NCBI GenBank assembly: GCA_963708245.1
Contig: OY970201.1
Span: 6,448,001 to 6,512,000, forward strand
Reading direction: 5' to 3'
Source: CAVYXK01 sp963708245
GTDB taxonomy: Bacteria > Pseudomonadota > Alphaproteobacteria > Acetobacterales > Acetobacteraceae
Length of the DNA stretch: 64,000 nt
The translations under genes were made by a program, and so were the position numbers. The notes under the pieces were generated by a model. That model did no database searches. It saw only the letters and a list, made by a program, of their open reading frames with translations, and was not told the DNA's origin. Below are positions 53,604 to 62,348 of this stretch, piece by piece. Within the stretch, counting starts at the first letter, position 1. The number at the start of each line of letters is the position of its first letter.

Positions 53604-53679
53604 CGGGCGTCTCCTGTCCTGTTGGTTTATATCACTGCACGGTCTGACGCCGCAACGGCGCGAACCATCGGCTTGGGCT

Positions 53680-53907
53680 TCACCCGGTGATGGCCACGCC
53701 GGGCTGACCAGTTGCGGTGATATGCTGCCGCCAGAACGCGGCATGCGTCTCCTCGACTGCGGCCAGGCGACGGTACACCTCAGCCAACTGGGGATGCTTC
53801 TCGACCGCCGACAACGTGCGATAGAGCGCCGCGCTGTCGACTTCCCCCCGAAGATTGGCCGAGTATCTCTGCTCCGAACCGGTGTCTGTCATATCCGATT
53901 TGTCCAT
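53680..53907 (-). pseudogene. Truncated ferritin-like (rubrerythrin/VIT-associated) domain
   Basis: A 75-residue frame: RYSANLRGEVDSAALYRTLS, AVEKHPQLAEVYRRLAAVEE, THAAFWRQHI. This is the first helix pair of the ferritin-like domain found at the N-terminus of VIT/MbfA-type iron transporters (E-x6-Y and E-x2-H ligands), then a stop. The second helix pair and the membrane domain are missing. It could be a remnant or a genuine short protein. It lies 18 bases after ftsH. Confidence 0.65.
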
Positions 53908-53925
53908 GCCGCTCTCACCGGACGC

Positions 53926-55785
53926 TTACGCGACTTTCTCTGCTGCCTCTGCCTGCTGTTCAGCCTTCTGCTCGGTCTGGGGACGCAACGGTGTGAATTC
54001 TTCCGCTGTCAGAGTCTCCTTCGCCATCAGAAGCTCCGCGCCCGCTTCGAAGTCGCTCCACCTCTTTTGCAGAATTTCCCGTGCGACCCGATCGGCCGTC
54101 TCGATCAGGTCGCGGACCGCCAGATCGATCTCGCGGCCGGTTGCCTCCGACGCGCTGACCACCTGATCTTGTTCTGCGAGGAAGGTTTGCGGCCGCGGCG
54201 CATAGGTGCGTTGGCCGATGGTGGGATCCATGCCGAATTTCGTGACCATCTCGATCGCGACTTCGGTCGCTCGCTGCAGATCGTCGCTGGCGCCAGTGGA
54301 CACGTCGCCGGCAAAGACCAGTTGCTCGGCGGCCCTTCCTCCCAGCAGCACGGCGAGTCGGTTCTTGAGCTCGCTCTCGGCGATCAGGAACCGGTCCCCG
54401 GTTGGCCGTTGCATCGTATAGCCGAGCGCGCCAACGCCGCGCGGGATGATCGAGACCTTCTGCACCGGATCGACCCCCGGCAGATTCGCCGCGACCAGCG
54501 CATGACCCATCTCGTGGTGAGCGACGCGCCGGCGTTCCTCCTTGCTGAGCACGCGGCTCTTCCGCTCGAGTCCGCCCACGATGCGTTCGAGAGCCACGAC
54601 GAAGTCGTCGAACGAGACGGCATCGGCTTTGCGACGCGTCGCGGCGATCGCGGCTTCATTGATCAGGTTGGCGAGATCAGCGCCGGTAAGGCCGGTGGTG
54701 AGCGCGGCCACCTTATCGAGATCGACGTCCTTGCCGAGGCGAATTTTTCGCACATGCACCTTGAGGATGGCGAGCCGGCCGGCCTGGTCCGGGCGGTCAA
54801 CCGCCACCTGCCGATCGAAGCGGCCCGCGCGCAGCAGTGCCGGATCGAGGATTTCGGGCCGGTTGGTGGCGGCGAGAAGGATGACACCGATGCTCGGGTC
54901 GAAGCCGTCAAGCTCGGAGAGCAACTGGTTGAGCGTCTGCTCCTTCTCATCGTTTCCGGCGAAGCCACCACTGGTGCGGCTGCGTCCTAGCGCGTCGATC
55001 TCATCGATGAAGATGATGTCAGGCGCGGACTTACGCGCCTGATCGAACAGGTCGCGGACGCGCGCGGCCCCGACACCCACGAACATCTCAACAAACTCCG
55101 AGCCAGAGATGGAGAAGAAGGGGACACCGGCCTCGCCGGCGACGGCGCGCGCCAGCAGCGTCTTTCCCGTACCGGGTGGTCCGACGAGCAGAATGCCTTT
55201 GGGAACGTGGGCGCCCAGCCTGCCGTAGCTCTTCGGATCCTTGAGAAAGGAAACCACCTCCTGAAGTTCGAACTTCGCTTCGTCGACGCCGGCAACGTCG
55301 GCAAAGGTTACCTTGGTGTCTTTTTCGACATAGACCTTGGCGTTCGACTTGCCGATCGTCATGAGCCCGCCAAAGCCCTGGCGATTGGCCATATGACGAA
55401 TCGCGTACATCCAGATCAGGTAGAAAATCACCGCCGGCAGGATCCAGGACAACAGCGTCGGGATCAGACCCCCTGACGGCACGCCGGTGACCACGATGCC
55501 CTTGGCCTGCAGCTTATCGGCCAGCGCGGGGTCAACACGCACGGTGGCAAATTCGGTCTTCCCGCTCGGCAGCTTGTCCTTCAACTTGCCCTGGATCGTG
55601 TCCTGACCAACCGCAACCTCGGTGACCTGGCCTTGCGCGACGAGCTGCTCGAACTGGCTGAAGGGAATGGTTTCGATCTGCGAGTAGGCCGCCAGCCACC
55701 ATTGGAAGAGCAGAATCGCCATCCCGGCCAGGAAGATGTACCAGACAGTGACGTTCTGCTTTGGCGAAGACGAGTCCGAGGCCAT
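53926..55785 (-). CDS. ftsH: ATP-dependent zinc metalloprotease FtsH
   Basis: FtsH is a membrane-anchored hexamer that extracts and degrades membrane and soluble proteins. The 619-residue protein has an N-terminal helix (WYIFLAGMAILLFQWWLAAY), a periplasmic segment and a second helix (LLSWILPAVIFYLIWMYAI). The AAA module shows Walker A GPPGTGKT, Walker B IIFIDEIDALG and the second region of homology ATNRPEILDPALLRAGRFDR. The zinc site is HEMGH instead of the common HEAGH. Lying between two HdeD genes rather than in the tilS-ftsH locus, it is probably an accessory, stress-linked copy. Confidence 0.95.
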   Translation of the reverse strand: MASDSSSPKQNVTVWYIFLAGMAILLFQWWLAAYSQIETIPFSQFEQLVAQGQVTEVAVGQDTIQGKLKDKLPSGKTEFATVRVDPALADKLQAKGIVVTGVPSGGLIPTLLSWILPAVIFYLIWMYAIRHMANRQGFGGLMTIGKSNAKVYVEKDTKVTFADVAGVDEAKFELQEVVSFLKDPKSYGRLGAHVPKGILLVGPPGTGKTLLARAVAGEAGVPFFSISGSEFVEMFVGVGAARVRDLFDQARKSAPDIIFIDEIDALGRSRTSGGFAGNDEKEQTLNQLLSELDGFDPSIGVILLAATNRPEILDPALLRAGRFDRQVAVDRPDQAGRLAILKVHVRKIRLGKDVDLDKVAALTTGLTGADLANLINEAAIAATRRKADAVSFDDFVVALERIVGGLERKSRVLSKEERRRVAHHEMGHALVAANLPGVDPVQKVSIIPRGVGALGYTMQRPTGDRFLIAESELKNRLAVLLGGRAAEQLVFAGDVSTGASDDLQRATEVAIEMVTKFGMDPTIGQRTYAPRPQTFLAEQDQVVSASEATGREIDLAVRDLIETADRVAREILQKRWSDFEAGAELLMAKETLTAEEFTPLRPQTEQKAEQQAEAAEKVA

Positions 55786-55926
55786 GCAAACCCCCTATCA
55801 GATTCCTATCCAATCCCGTCCGTCCAGTCCGGCCCCTGGACGGTCGGCTCCTTACAGGTCGGTCGAGGCCACCGCGATGCCAGCCGTCGTCGTGGTGATT
55901 TCTGGTAAATCCGCGGGACAACGCGG

Positions 55927-56547
55927 TCAGCCGGCTGCCATCCCGCGGAAATCATCGGTCAGCGTCTTGACGAAATCGCGCCCGGCCATCGCCACCATCA
56001 CGATGGCAAAGCCCGACGTGATCAGATTGATCCCGACGATGATACCCAGCGTCCAGGCGGCGGTCACCGGCCAGCCGATAATGATGACCGCGGCCAGCAC
56101 CAGATCCGCGAGCCCACTCAACAGCATCCAGCCCCATGCACCCGGCAACACGTCGCGGTAGGCGATCGACGCCGCGGTCTGGAAGAGACCCTCGGCGATG
56201 AAAAACGCGGTCAGCACGACGGTGAGTGACGCAGCACCGGTGGCCGGCTTCCAGATCAGCAGGACGCCAATCACAACCGACAGAGCCGCCGTGATCAGGC
56301 TCCATGCAAAGGCTGGCATGTCGCGGAACGAGAACACCGCGACGAGCCCAATGATCCCACCAATCAGGAACAGGCAGCCAACGTAGATGTCGATGACAAT
56401 CGTTGACACCACCGGCGCACAGACGGCGAGGATGCCAAGGATGATCAGGATCACGCCTTGCACCAGGAACAGACGCCAGTGAAGCCGCACCGCATCCCTT
56501 ACGGCACGTTGCATGTCGTTGAGATCCGAAGAATCGACCGAAACCAT
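55927..56547 (-). CDS. HdeD-family membrane protein (DUF308), copy 2
   Basis: A 206-residue six-helix HdeD paralogue (LFLVQGVILIILGILAVCAP, VGCLFLIGGIIGLVAVFSF, WGWMLLSGLADLVLAAVIII). AGGAG seven bases before ATG 56547 decides the start. The frame stays open upstream to 56730 with MLRECDIKQGIGEGGKVLRI and FDATKEKALRDALAAGPVVL, which I cannot assign and which may be a leader or remnant. It is the first gene of the group hdeD-ftsH-ferritin fragment-hdeD and has a perfect FNR-type box upstream. Confidence 0.9.
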   Translation of the reverse strand: MVSVDSSDLNDMQRAVRDAVRLHWRLFLVQGVILIILGILAVCAPVVSTIVIDIYVGCLFLIGGIIGLVAVFSFRDMPAFAWSLITAALSVVIGVLLIWKPATGAASLTVVLTAFFIAEGLFQTAASIAYRDVLPGAWGWMLLSGLADLVLAAVIIIGWPVTAAWTLGIIVGINLITSGFAIVMVAMAGRDFVKTLTDDFRGMAAG

Positions 56548-56716
56548 TAAGCGTCTCCTATCAGACAGGTTTGCGTGCCCGAGGACTACCGGACCCGCGG
56601 CAAGCGCATCGCGCAGGGCTTTCTCCTTGGTTGCGTCGAACCATATGCGCAGGACCTTGCCGCCTTCGCCGATCCCCTGCTTGATGTCACACTCCCGCAG
56701 CATCGCAGATGCCGCA

Positions 56717-56730
56717 TTGATGTAGATCAA
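56717..56730. promoter_or_regulatory. Perfect FNR/FixK-type box
   Basis: TTGATGTAGATCAA matches TTGAT-N4-ATCAA exactly. It lies 170 bases before the hdeD copy 2 start, with no plus-strand gene in the other direction until about 57.8 kb. This suggests low-oxygen or FixK-type control of the hdeD-ftsH group. Confidence 0.7.
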
Positions 56731-56834
56731 TGGACGGAAGTGCGCGGTGCGCTAGCTAAAGCACCGTTTGCACCTCGCGCGCACTGGCGGAGAGTGGTCG
56801 TGCATCAGCGCAGCGGGTGGGAGGGCTGCAGTGG

Positions 56835-56897
56835 GCGAGGCCCTCATCCGGTTCGCTTTGCGAACCGACCTCTCGCGTGCAGTGCACGAGAGGTGGA
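56835..56897. repeat. Palindromic intergenic repeat, copy A
   Basis: GGTTCGCTTTGCGAACC hairpin followed by ACCTCTCGCGTGCA... and its mirrored AGAGGT arm, within CCCTCAT context. It is a diverged, reverse-oriented version of the repeats at 58716 and 63874. Confidence 0.7.
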
Positions 56898-56928
56898 AAT
56901 GGGCTGCGGCAGCGGTGCTAAGGGTTAG

Positions 56929-57663
56929 TTAGTTCGTAGGCAAGCTGAGCACCGACCGCAAACCGAACCCCACGCCGAAGGCGAGTGCCGCGGCGCTCAC
57001 TCCGATCAGCAGCGTCTCAATGCCCGACTGCCACCAGCTCGCCAGCGACCAATGGCTCTTGACGGCACCAATTCCGAAGAAAATCCCGCCCGTCGCGATA
57101 ACACAGCGCGCGAAGTCGCCGGCCAGGAGATAACTTAGCAGCGGCACCAATCCGCACAGCACGAATGCCGCGAATGTATTGAGCCCGGCTACTATGGGCG
57201 ACTTGGACGCAGGCGCCAGGCCGTATTCCTCCACCGCCATGGTTCGTGCCCAGTTGGCTTCGTCAGAGGTGACCACGGAAACGATGCGTTCCAGCTCGCT
57301 GTCGGTGAACCCCTTTGCCGCGAAGATCTGCCTGATCTCCTCGCGTTCGCCCTCCGGCACCAGGGCGATGTGCTTTCGCTCGATCGCAAGCAGGCGCTGG
57401 TAATCGTCCCGCTCCGCTTTCGTTCCGCTGTAATTGGCGGCCCCCATGGCGAACCCGTCGGCAGCGAGATTGGCGAGCCCTAGCACCAGCACGACGCTCG
57501 CCGCCAGATGCGCCCCGACCACCCCGGCCACGACGGCCAAAGTGGTTACCGCACCGTCGATCCCGCCGTAGATCCAGTCGCGGAGGTAGTTGTTGCGTGG
57601 GGCACGGGCGAGACGTTCGCGGATTGCCTCGGGAGTGTGCCCATGTTCAAGCTTGGCCGCCAT
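56929..57663 (-). CDS. VIT1/CCC1-family transporter (iron/manganese)
   Basis: The 244-residue membrane protein has the VIT pattern: RDWIYGGIDGAVTTLAVVAG, LGLANLAADGFAMGAANYSG, a cytoplasmic helical insert (KHIALVPEGEREEIRQIFAA) carrying Glu/Met-type metal residues, and the C-terminal helices FAAFVLCGLVPLLSYLLAGD. VIT proteins export Fe(II) or Mn(II) from the cytosol. It stands just upstream of the hdeD-ftsH group on the same strand, and the truncated ferritin-like domain at 53680 belongs to a related family. Confidence 0.9.
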   Translation of the reverse strand: MAAKLEHGHTPEAIRERLARAPRNNYLRDWIYGGIDGAVTTLAVVAGVVGAHLAASVVLVLGLANLAADGFAMGAANYSGTKAERDDYQRLLAIERKHIALVPEGEREEIRQIFAAKGFTDSELERIVSVVTSDEANWARTMAVEEYGLAPASKSPIVAGLNTFAAFVLCGLVPLLSYLLAGDFARCVIATGGIFFGIGAVKSHWSLASWWQSGIETLLIGVSAAALAFGVGFGLRSVLSLPTN

Positions 57664-57804
57664 GTGACGCCTCCGGGCCTCTGCGACGCCGAGTCTGTGA
57701 GAAATGCGGACTAGCGATGAAGAAGAAAGGCCGGAGTCGCATCGGCGAACCCAATGTATAGTGCTCCATGCTCCATATATAACACAAAGGCGGCGGGCGG
57801 CGAC

Positions 57805-58698
57805 GTGATCCTCGTTTTCGGCTCCATCAACCTTGACCTGATCTTCCCCCTGCCGTCGCTACCCTCGCCCGGCGAGACCATCCTCGCGCCCTCGGTCCGC
57901 ATCGAGCCGGGCGGCAAAGGCGCAAACCAGGCACTCGCCGCGACGCGCGACGGCGCGAAAGTCATTATGGCCGGCGCGGTGGGGCGGGACGCGCTCGCCG
58001 ACGGCGCGCTCGTGCTGCTGCGCGACGCAGGGATTGATCTGTCGCGAGTGATCTGGACCGATGCATCCACGGGCTGCGCCGGCATCTTCGTCGATCGTGA
58101 AGGACACAACGTGATCGGTGTCGGCTCGGGGGCCAATCTCGCAGTCCGCTCCGATCAGGTGGAAGACGCGCTACTGACGCCGGCCACGACACTGCTGCTG
58201 CAGATGGAAGTGCCATCCGCTGAGAACGCCACACTGATCCGCCGCGCTCATGCCCGCGGCGCGCGCATCGTCCTCAATCTGGCACCCGCGGCGGCGCTCG
58301 ATCTCGACGCGTTGCAGGCAATCGATGTGCTGGTGCTGAATGAGGCCGAGGCCGTGTGGTTGGCATCTCGCCTCGGCACGCGTGCCGAAGCGAGCGAGCT
58401 GCACCGCATGCTTGGCACTGTGGTGGTTCGCACGCTCGGCGAGCAAGGCGCCGAAGCGGCAAGCGAAGGCGGCCAGATCCGCGTGCCCGGCCGCAAGATA
58501 GTCGCTATTGACACCACAGGCGCTGGCGACTGCTTCACCGGCGTGCTGGCGGCGGCGCTCGATCGCGGCATCCCCCTCGAGCTGGCGCTGCATCGCGCCA
58601 ATGCCGCCGCTGCGCTCTGCTGCACCCGCGCTGGCAGCCAAGCCACGATGCCGACCGCAGCCGAAATCGACGCCGCGCTTAGTTCATTTTCAGGTTAA
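57805..58698 (+). CDS. rbsK: Ribokinase, PfkB family
   Basis: The protein of about 297 residues has the PfkB signatures: VFGSINLDLIFPLPSLPSPG, EPGGKGANQALAATRDGA near the N-terminus and DTTGAGDCFTGVLAAALDRG with the catalytic Asp near the C-terminus. The pattern GSINLD and GGKGANQA fits ribokinase, which phosphorylates D-ribose at O5. I use GTG 57805; an in-frame ATG at 57754 would add 17 residues that do not look conserved. No ribose transporter is adjacent, so another sugar or nucleoside is possible. Confidence 0.87.
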   Translation: MILVFGSINLDLIFPLPSLPSPGETILAPSVRIEPGGKGANQALAATRDGAKVIMAGAVGRDALADGALVLLRDAGIDLSRVIWTDASTGCAGIFVDREGHNVIGVGSGANLAVRSDQVEDALLTPATTLLLQMEVPSAENATLIRRAHARGARIVLNLAPAAALDLDALQAIDVLVLNEAEAVWLASRLGTRAEASELHRMLGTVVVRTLGEQGAEAASEGGQIRVPGRKIVAIDTTGAGDCFTGVLAAALDRGIPLELALHRANAAAALCCTRAGSQATMPTAAEIDAALSSFSG

Positions 58699-58715
58699 GT
58701 GGCTCGCTACCCATT

Positions 58716-58795
58716 CACCTCTCCCGCTCTGCGGGAGAGGTCGCCGCGCGGCAGCGCGGCGGGTGAGGGTGCCGGGTGCGAGACCCTCACCCACC
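58716..58795. repeat. Palindromic intergenic repeat, copy B
   Basis: CACCTCTCCCGC-TCT-GCGGGAGAGG hairpin, then a GCCGCGCGGCAGCGCGGC hairpin, then GGGTGAGGGTGCC...ACCCTCACCC. Lies between ribokinase and the Mrp gene end, possibly doubling as a terminator. Confidence 0.8.
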
Positions 58796-58845
58796 ACGCC
58801 TCCTGCGGGAAAGGTGCCCTCCGTCGGCCGGTCCTCCCGAAAAAG

Positions 58846-59967
58846 CTAATTGATAACAATTCGCGGTCCGCTCCCGCGCGTCTTCATATCACCCGAAACC
58901 TTCCCCCATACCCGCTCGGCAATGACCCCGAATGCTTGCGCCGCCGCTCCGTCGGGCGCCGCGGCGACGATCGGCGTGCCGGCGTCGGACGCGGTGCGGA
59001 TGTCGAGCAGCAGCGGGACCTCGCCCAGGAACTCGGTCCGCAGCCGCTCCGCCTCCAGCCGCGCACCACCATGGCCGAATATCTCCGCCCGATGACCGCA
59101 ACTCGGGCAGCAAAAGAAGCTCATATTCTCGACCAACCCTAGCACCGGCACGCGCACCCGCTCGAACATGCGCACGCCGCGGCGAGCATCGATCAGCGCG
59201 ATATCCTGCGGCGTGGAAACAATCACCGCCCCAGTCAGAGCCACGCGCTGCGCCATCGTGAGCTGAGCATCGCCAGTGCCCGGCGGCATATCGACCACCA
59301 ACACGTCGAGCGGCCCCCAATCGACCTGCCCCATCATCTGCTCCAGCGCGCCCATGACCATCGGGCCGCGCCAGATCATCGGCGTCTCCTCCTCGACCAG
59401 GAAGCCGATGGACATGCATTTCAAGCCCCAGGCCTCGAGCGGGATCATCCGCTCGGCGCGAACCTCCGGCCTCCGCGAGACGCCCAACATGCGCGGTAGG
59501 CTCGGCCCGTAGATGTCGGCGTCCAACAACCCGGTCGCGACCCCACGCCGCGCCAGCGCGACCGCAAGATTGACCGCAACGGTGGACTTACCCACCCCAC
59601 CCTTCCCGGAGGCGACCGCAACGATCGCCTTCACCTCAGGTAGCAGCAGCGCCGGCTTATGCCCGCCTGGCGCGGCAGCGGGCTCAGCCCGCTGGGCCGG
59701 TGCCTTGTGCGCAGTCAGCACAGCCGTTGCGTTCGTCACCCCCGGCTGCCGGCCCAGGACCCGCTCCACCTCTCGCCGCACCGGCTCCATAGCCGCCGCG
59801 TGGGCCCGGTCAGTGAGCAGCGCCACCTGCACCAGGCCACCTTTGACCTCGATGCCTTCGACCAGCCCTGCCGCCACGATGTCCCGGCCCGAGGCCGGAT
59901 CCGTGAGCTGCCGCAGCGCCTCCCGCAATGTCTCGGAGGAAGGGTGCGATTGCCTGTCCGTGCTCAT
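58846..59967 (-). CDS. apbC: Mrp/ApbC/Ind1-type iron-sulfur cluster carrier ATPase
   Basis: The 373-residue protein has an N-terminal DUF59/MIP18-like domain (ETLREALRQLTDPASGRDIV, residues 12-90) and a deviant Walker A, SGKGGVGKSTVAVNLAVAL, of the MinD/Mrp class near residue 120. The cluster-binding CxxC is in FFCCPSCGHRAEIFGHGG, and DVLVVDMPPGTGDAQLTM is the Walker B block. It carries Fe-S clusters to apo-proteins in the cytosol. It is divergent from hflK, with which it shares a spacer of about 145 bases. Confidence 0.94.
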   Translation of the reverse strand: MSTDRQSHPSSETLREALRQLTDPASGRDIVAAGLVEGIEVKGGLVQVALLTDRAHAAAMEPVRREVERVLGRQPGVTNATAVLTAHKAPAQRAEPAAAPGGHKPALLLPEVKAIVAVASGKGGVGKSTVAVNLAVALARRGVATGLLDADIYGPSLPRMLGVSRRPEVRAERMIPLEAWGLKCMSIGFLVEEETPMIWRGPMVMGALEQMMGQVDWGPLDVLVVDMPPGTGDAQLTMAQRVALTGAVIVSTPQDIALIDARRGVRMFERVRVPVLGLVENMSFFCCPSCGHRAEIFGHGGARLEAERLRTEFLGEVPLLLDIRTASDAGTPIVAAAPDGAAAQAFGVIAERVWGKVSGDMKTRGSGPRIVIN

Positions 59968-60112
59968 TCACTTGCAAACCTTGTCCTGGCGGTGGATATG
60001 ACGCCGTCGTGAAGCTGCGGCCAGCATGGACCGCATATGTGGCGCATGGCGGCGCAACCGCCAATGTCCGCCCCGCAGCTCCATCAACGACCAGCTAGGA
60101 GCTGTTTCCGGT

Positions 60113-61402
60113 ATGGCTTCCAATTCGGGCGGCCCGGGTCCCTGGGGACCCGGCGGATCGCACTCCGTTCCGCCGACTGGCGGTGGGGACGGCGGGAATG
60201 GTGGCGGCCCGCGGCGCCCAGGGGGGCCGTGGGGGCCGGGCGGCGGACCCGGCGGCTGGGGTTCCGGCGGAGGGCGCCCCCAGCCCCCTGACCTCGACCA
60301 GATCATCGCCAGGCTGCAAGCCGCCATCCGCGGCTTGTTCAGCCGCCGCAGCGGCGGTGGCTTCGCGTCCGGCAACCGCGGCCTCATGTTGCTCGGCATC
60401 GCGGTGATCGCCCTCTGGGTCGCCAGCGGCTTCTATCGCGTCGAGCCCGATGAGCAGGGTGTCGTGCTCCGTTTCGGCGCCTTCAACCGCACGACGCTAC
60501 CCGGCCTCAACTACCACTTGCCGTGGCCCATCGAGTCCGCCGAAACGCCGGCCGTCACCCGCATCAATCGGACCGAGATCGGCTACCGCTCGGGTGCCTC
60601 GGCGGACGAGTCCAGCAATTCCGCCAGCCGGCAGGAGGTGCCGGCGGAAAGCCTGATGCTCACCGGCGACGAGAACATCATCGACATCGATCTTACGCTG
60701 CTGTGGCGTATCGATAACGCCGTGGACTACCTGTTCAACACCCGCGATCCCGACGTGACGGTGAAAGCAGTCGCCGAAAGCGTGCTGCGCGAGGTGATGG
60801 GCCGCACCCCAATCCAGCCGGCGCTTGGCCCGCTGCGCGCACAGATCGCCGCTGACGTGATAGATCAGTCACAGAAGATACTGGATACCTATCGCGCCGG
60901 TGTGCAGATAACCCAGGTGCTGCTACAGAAGGTCGATCCGCCGGACGCGGTCATCGAGAGCTTCCGCGACGTGCAGCGCGCCAATACCGATGCGGAAAGG
61001 TTGCGCAACGAAGCACAGTCCTATGCCAACGACATCGTTCCACGCGCGCGCGGAGACGCGGCACGGATCGTGGCCGCCGGCCAGGGCGAAAAGCAGGCGA
61101 CGATCGCCCAGGCGACCGGCGACACGAAGCGTTTCCTGTCCGTGCTGGCGGCGTATCGCACTGCCAAGCAGGTGACCCTGCAGCGAATGTATCTCGACAC
61201 CATGCGTGACATCCTCACGCATGCACCGGCCATCGTGCTCGATGACAAGGTGAAGGGCCTTTTGCCCTACCTGCAGGTCGATGGCGCGCCGGCGCCGGCG
61301 CCACCGCCCGCCGTCGGGTCGCCGCCATCGGGGGCGCCGCCGGCGTCGTCACCGATAGCACCCTCGCCCGGTGCGCCGCAGGCACTGGGAGCCGCACAAT
61401 GA
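60113..61402 (+). CDS. hflK: FtsH protease modulator HflK
   Basis: HflK and HflC form a large SPFH/band-7 assembly around FtsH and modulate its activity. The 429-residue protein has a Gly/Pro-rich N-terminus (about 60 residues), one membrane helix (GLMLLGIAVIALWVASGFYR) and the band-7 domain (VEPDEQGVVLRFGAFNRTTL, PGLNYHLPWPIESAETPAV, QITQVLLQKVDPPDAVIESF). The C-terminus is Pro/Ala-rich as usual. I start at ATG 60113. Its stop overlaps hflC by four bases. Confidence 0.94.
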   Translation: MASNSGGPGPWGPGGSHSVPPTGGGDGGNGGGPRRPGGPWGPGGGPGGWGSGGGRPQPPDLDQIIARLQAAIRGLFSRRSGGGFASGNRGLMLLGIAVIALWVASGFYRVEPDEQGVVLRFGAFNRTTLPGLNYHLPWPIESAETPAVTRINRTEIGYRSGASADESSNSASRQEVPAESLMLTGDENIIDIDLTLLWRIDNAVDYLFNTRDPDVTVKAVAESVLREVMGRTPIQPALGPLRAQIAADVIDQSQKILDTYRAGVQITQVLLQKVDPPDAVIESFRDVQRANTDAERLRNEAQSYANDIVPRARGDAARIVAAGQGEKQATIAQATGDTKRFLSVLAAYRTAKQVTLQRMYLDTMRDILTHAPAIVLDDKVKGLLPYLQVDGAPAPAPPPAVGSPPSGAPPASSPIAPSPGAPQALGAAQ

Positions 61403-62277
61403 GACGCGGAATGGTCGCCGGCCTGGCGGGTCTCGTCGTCTTGTTCATCCTGGTCAGCTCGACGTTGTTCACCGTCGGGCAGACCCAGCAGGCGCTCATC
61501 ACCCAGTTCGGCCGGCCCGTACGGGTGATCGAACAGCCCGGGCTGCACAGCAAAATCCCCTTCGTGCAGACGGTGATCGAGTTCGACCGTCGTCTGCTGT
61601 ATCTCGGAACGCCGAGCGAGGAGGTGATCCTCGGCGATCAGCGGCGGCTCATCGTCGATAGCTTCACCATGTTCCGCATCGCCGATCCGCTGCGCTACTA
61701 CCAGGCAGTCGGCGCCGGCGAGCAGGGCATCCAGATCCGGCTCGATGCGATCGTCGCCTCCGCGATCCGCCGCCAGCTCGGCACCCGCTCCCTGCCTGAT
61801 GTTCTTTCGGCCGACCGCGACCACATCATGGCCAGCATCCGAGATCAGGTGAACGGGGAGATGAAAGGCTTCGGCGTGTTGGTCGAGGACGTCCGCATCC
61901 GCCGCGCCGACTTGCCGCGCGAGAACACCGAGGCGATTCTGTCGCGCATGCAGTCCGAGCGCCAGCGCGTCGCCGCTCAGGCGCGCGCCGAAGGCGCCGA
62001 GGCGGCGCTGAAGATCCGCGCCAACGCCGACCGCGACCGCACCGTGCTGCTCGCTGATGCCAAGGCGACCGCCGATCAGCTCCGCGGCGAAGGGGAAGCT
62101 GAGGCTAGCCGGCTCTACGCCGCCGCGTTCGGGCAGGACCCGGGCTTCTTCGCTGCGTGGCGCACGCTGCAGGCGTACCGAGACGCCTTCGCCAGTGGCC
62201 ACACGCGCCTGATCTTGACCCCCGACAACGATTTCCTGCGCTATCTTCTCACCCCACCAGTTCCGGCGTCGCCGTGA
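61399..62277 (+). CDS. hflC: FtsH protease modulator HflC
   Basis: The 292-residue partner of HflK, with an N-terminal helix (MVAGLAGLVVLFILVSSTLF), the band-7 start VGQTQQALITQFGRPVRVIE and PGLHSKIPFVQTVIEFDRRL, then the coiled-coil ERQRVAAQARAEGAEAALKI and the EGEAEASRLYAAAFGQDPGF block. It overlaps hflK (ATGA), showing translational coupling. The accessory FtsH at 53.9 kb or a core FtsH elsewhere would be the partner protease. Confidence 0.94.
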   Translation: MRRGMVAGLAGLVVLFILVSSTLFTVGQTQQALITQFGRPVRVIEQPGLHSKIPFVQTVIEFDRRLLYLGTPSEEVILGDQRRLIVDSFTMFRIADPLRYYQAVGAGEQGIQIRLDAIVASAIRRQLGTRSLPDVLSADRDHIMASIRDQVNGEMKGFGVLVEDVRIRRADLPRENTEAILSRMQSERQRVAAQARAEGAEAALKIRANADRDRTVLLADAKATADQLRGEGEAEASRLYAAAFGQDPGFFAAWRTLQAYRDAFASGHTRLILTPDNDFLRYLLTPPVPASP

Positions 62278-62348
62278 CGCCGGGTCTCCTGCCCAGGGAA
62301 GGTATCCAGGGGACGCAACCGACGACTTGACAGAGGACCATTCGCCCC

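Larger units (their letters stand above)
56548..56928. other. Intergenic region between hdeD copy 2 and the VIT gene
   Basis: Contains the unassigned leader frame of hdeD copy 2 on the minus strand, the FNR-type box, and a palindromic repeat at its right end. No further gene supported. Confidence 0.5.

Noticed and set aside
53500..54990. 496-codon plus-strand frame antisense to ftsH and hdeD copy 1
   Set aside because: Shadow of ftsH; repeated Arg-rich stretches and no start signal.
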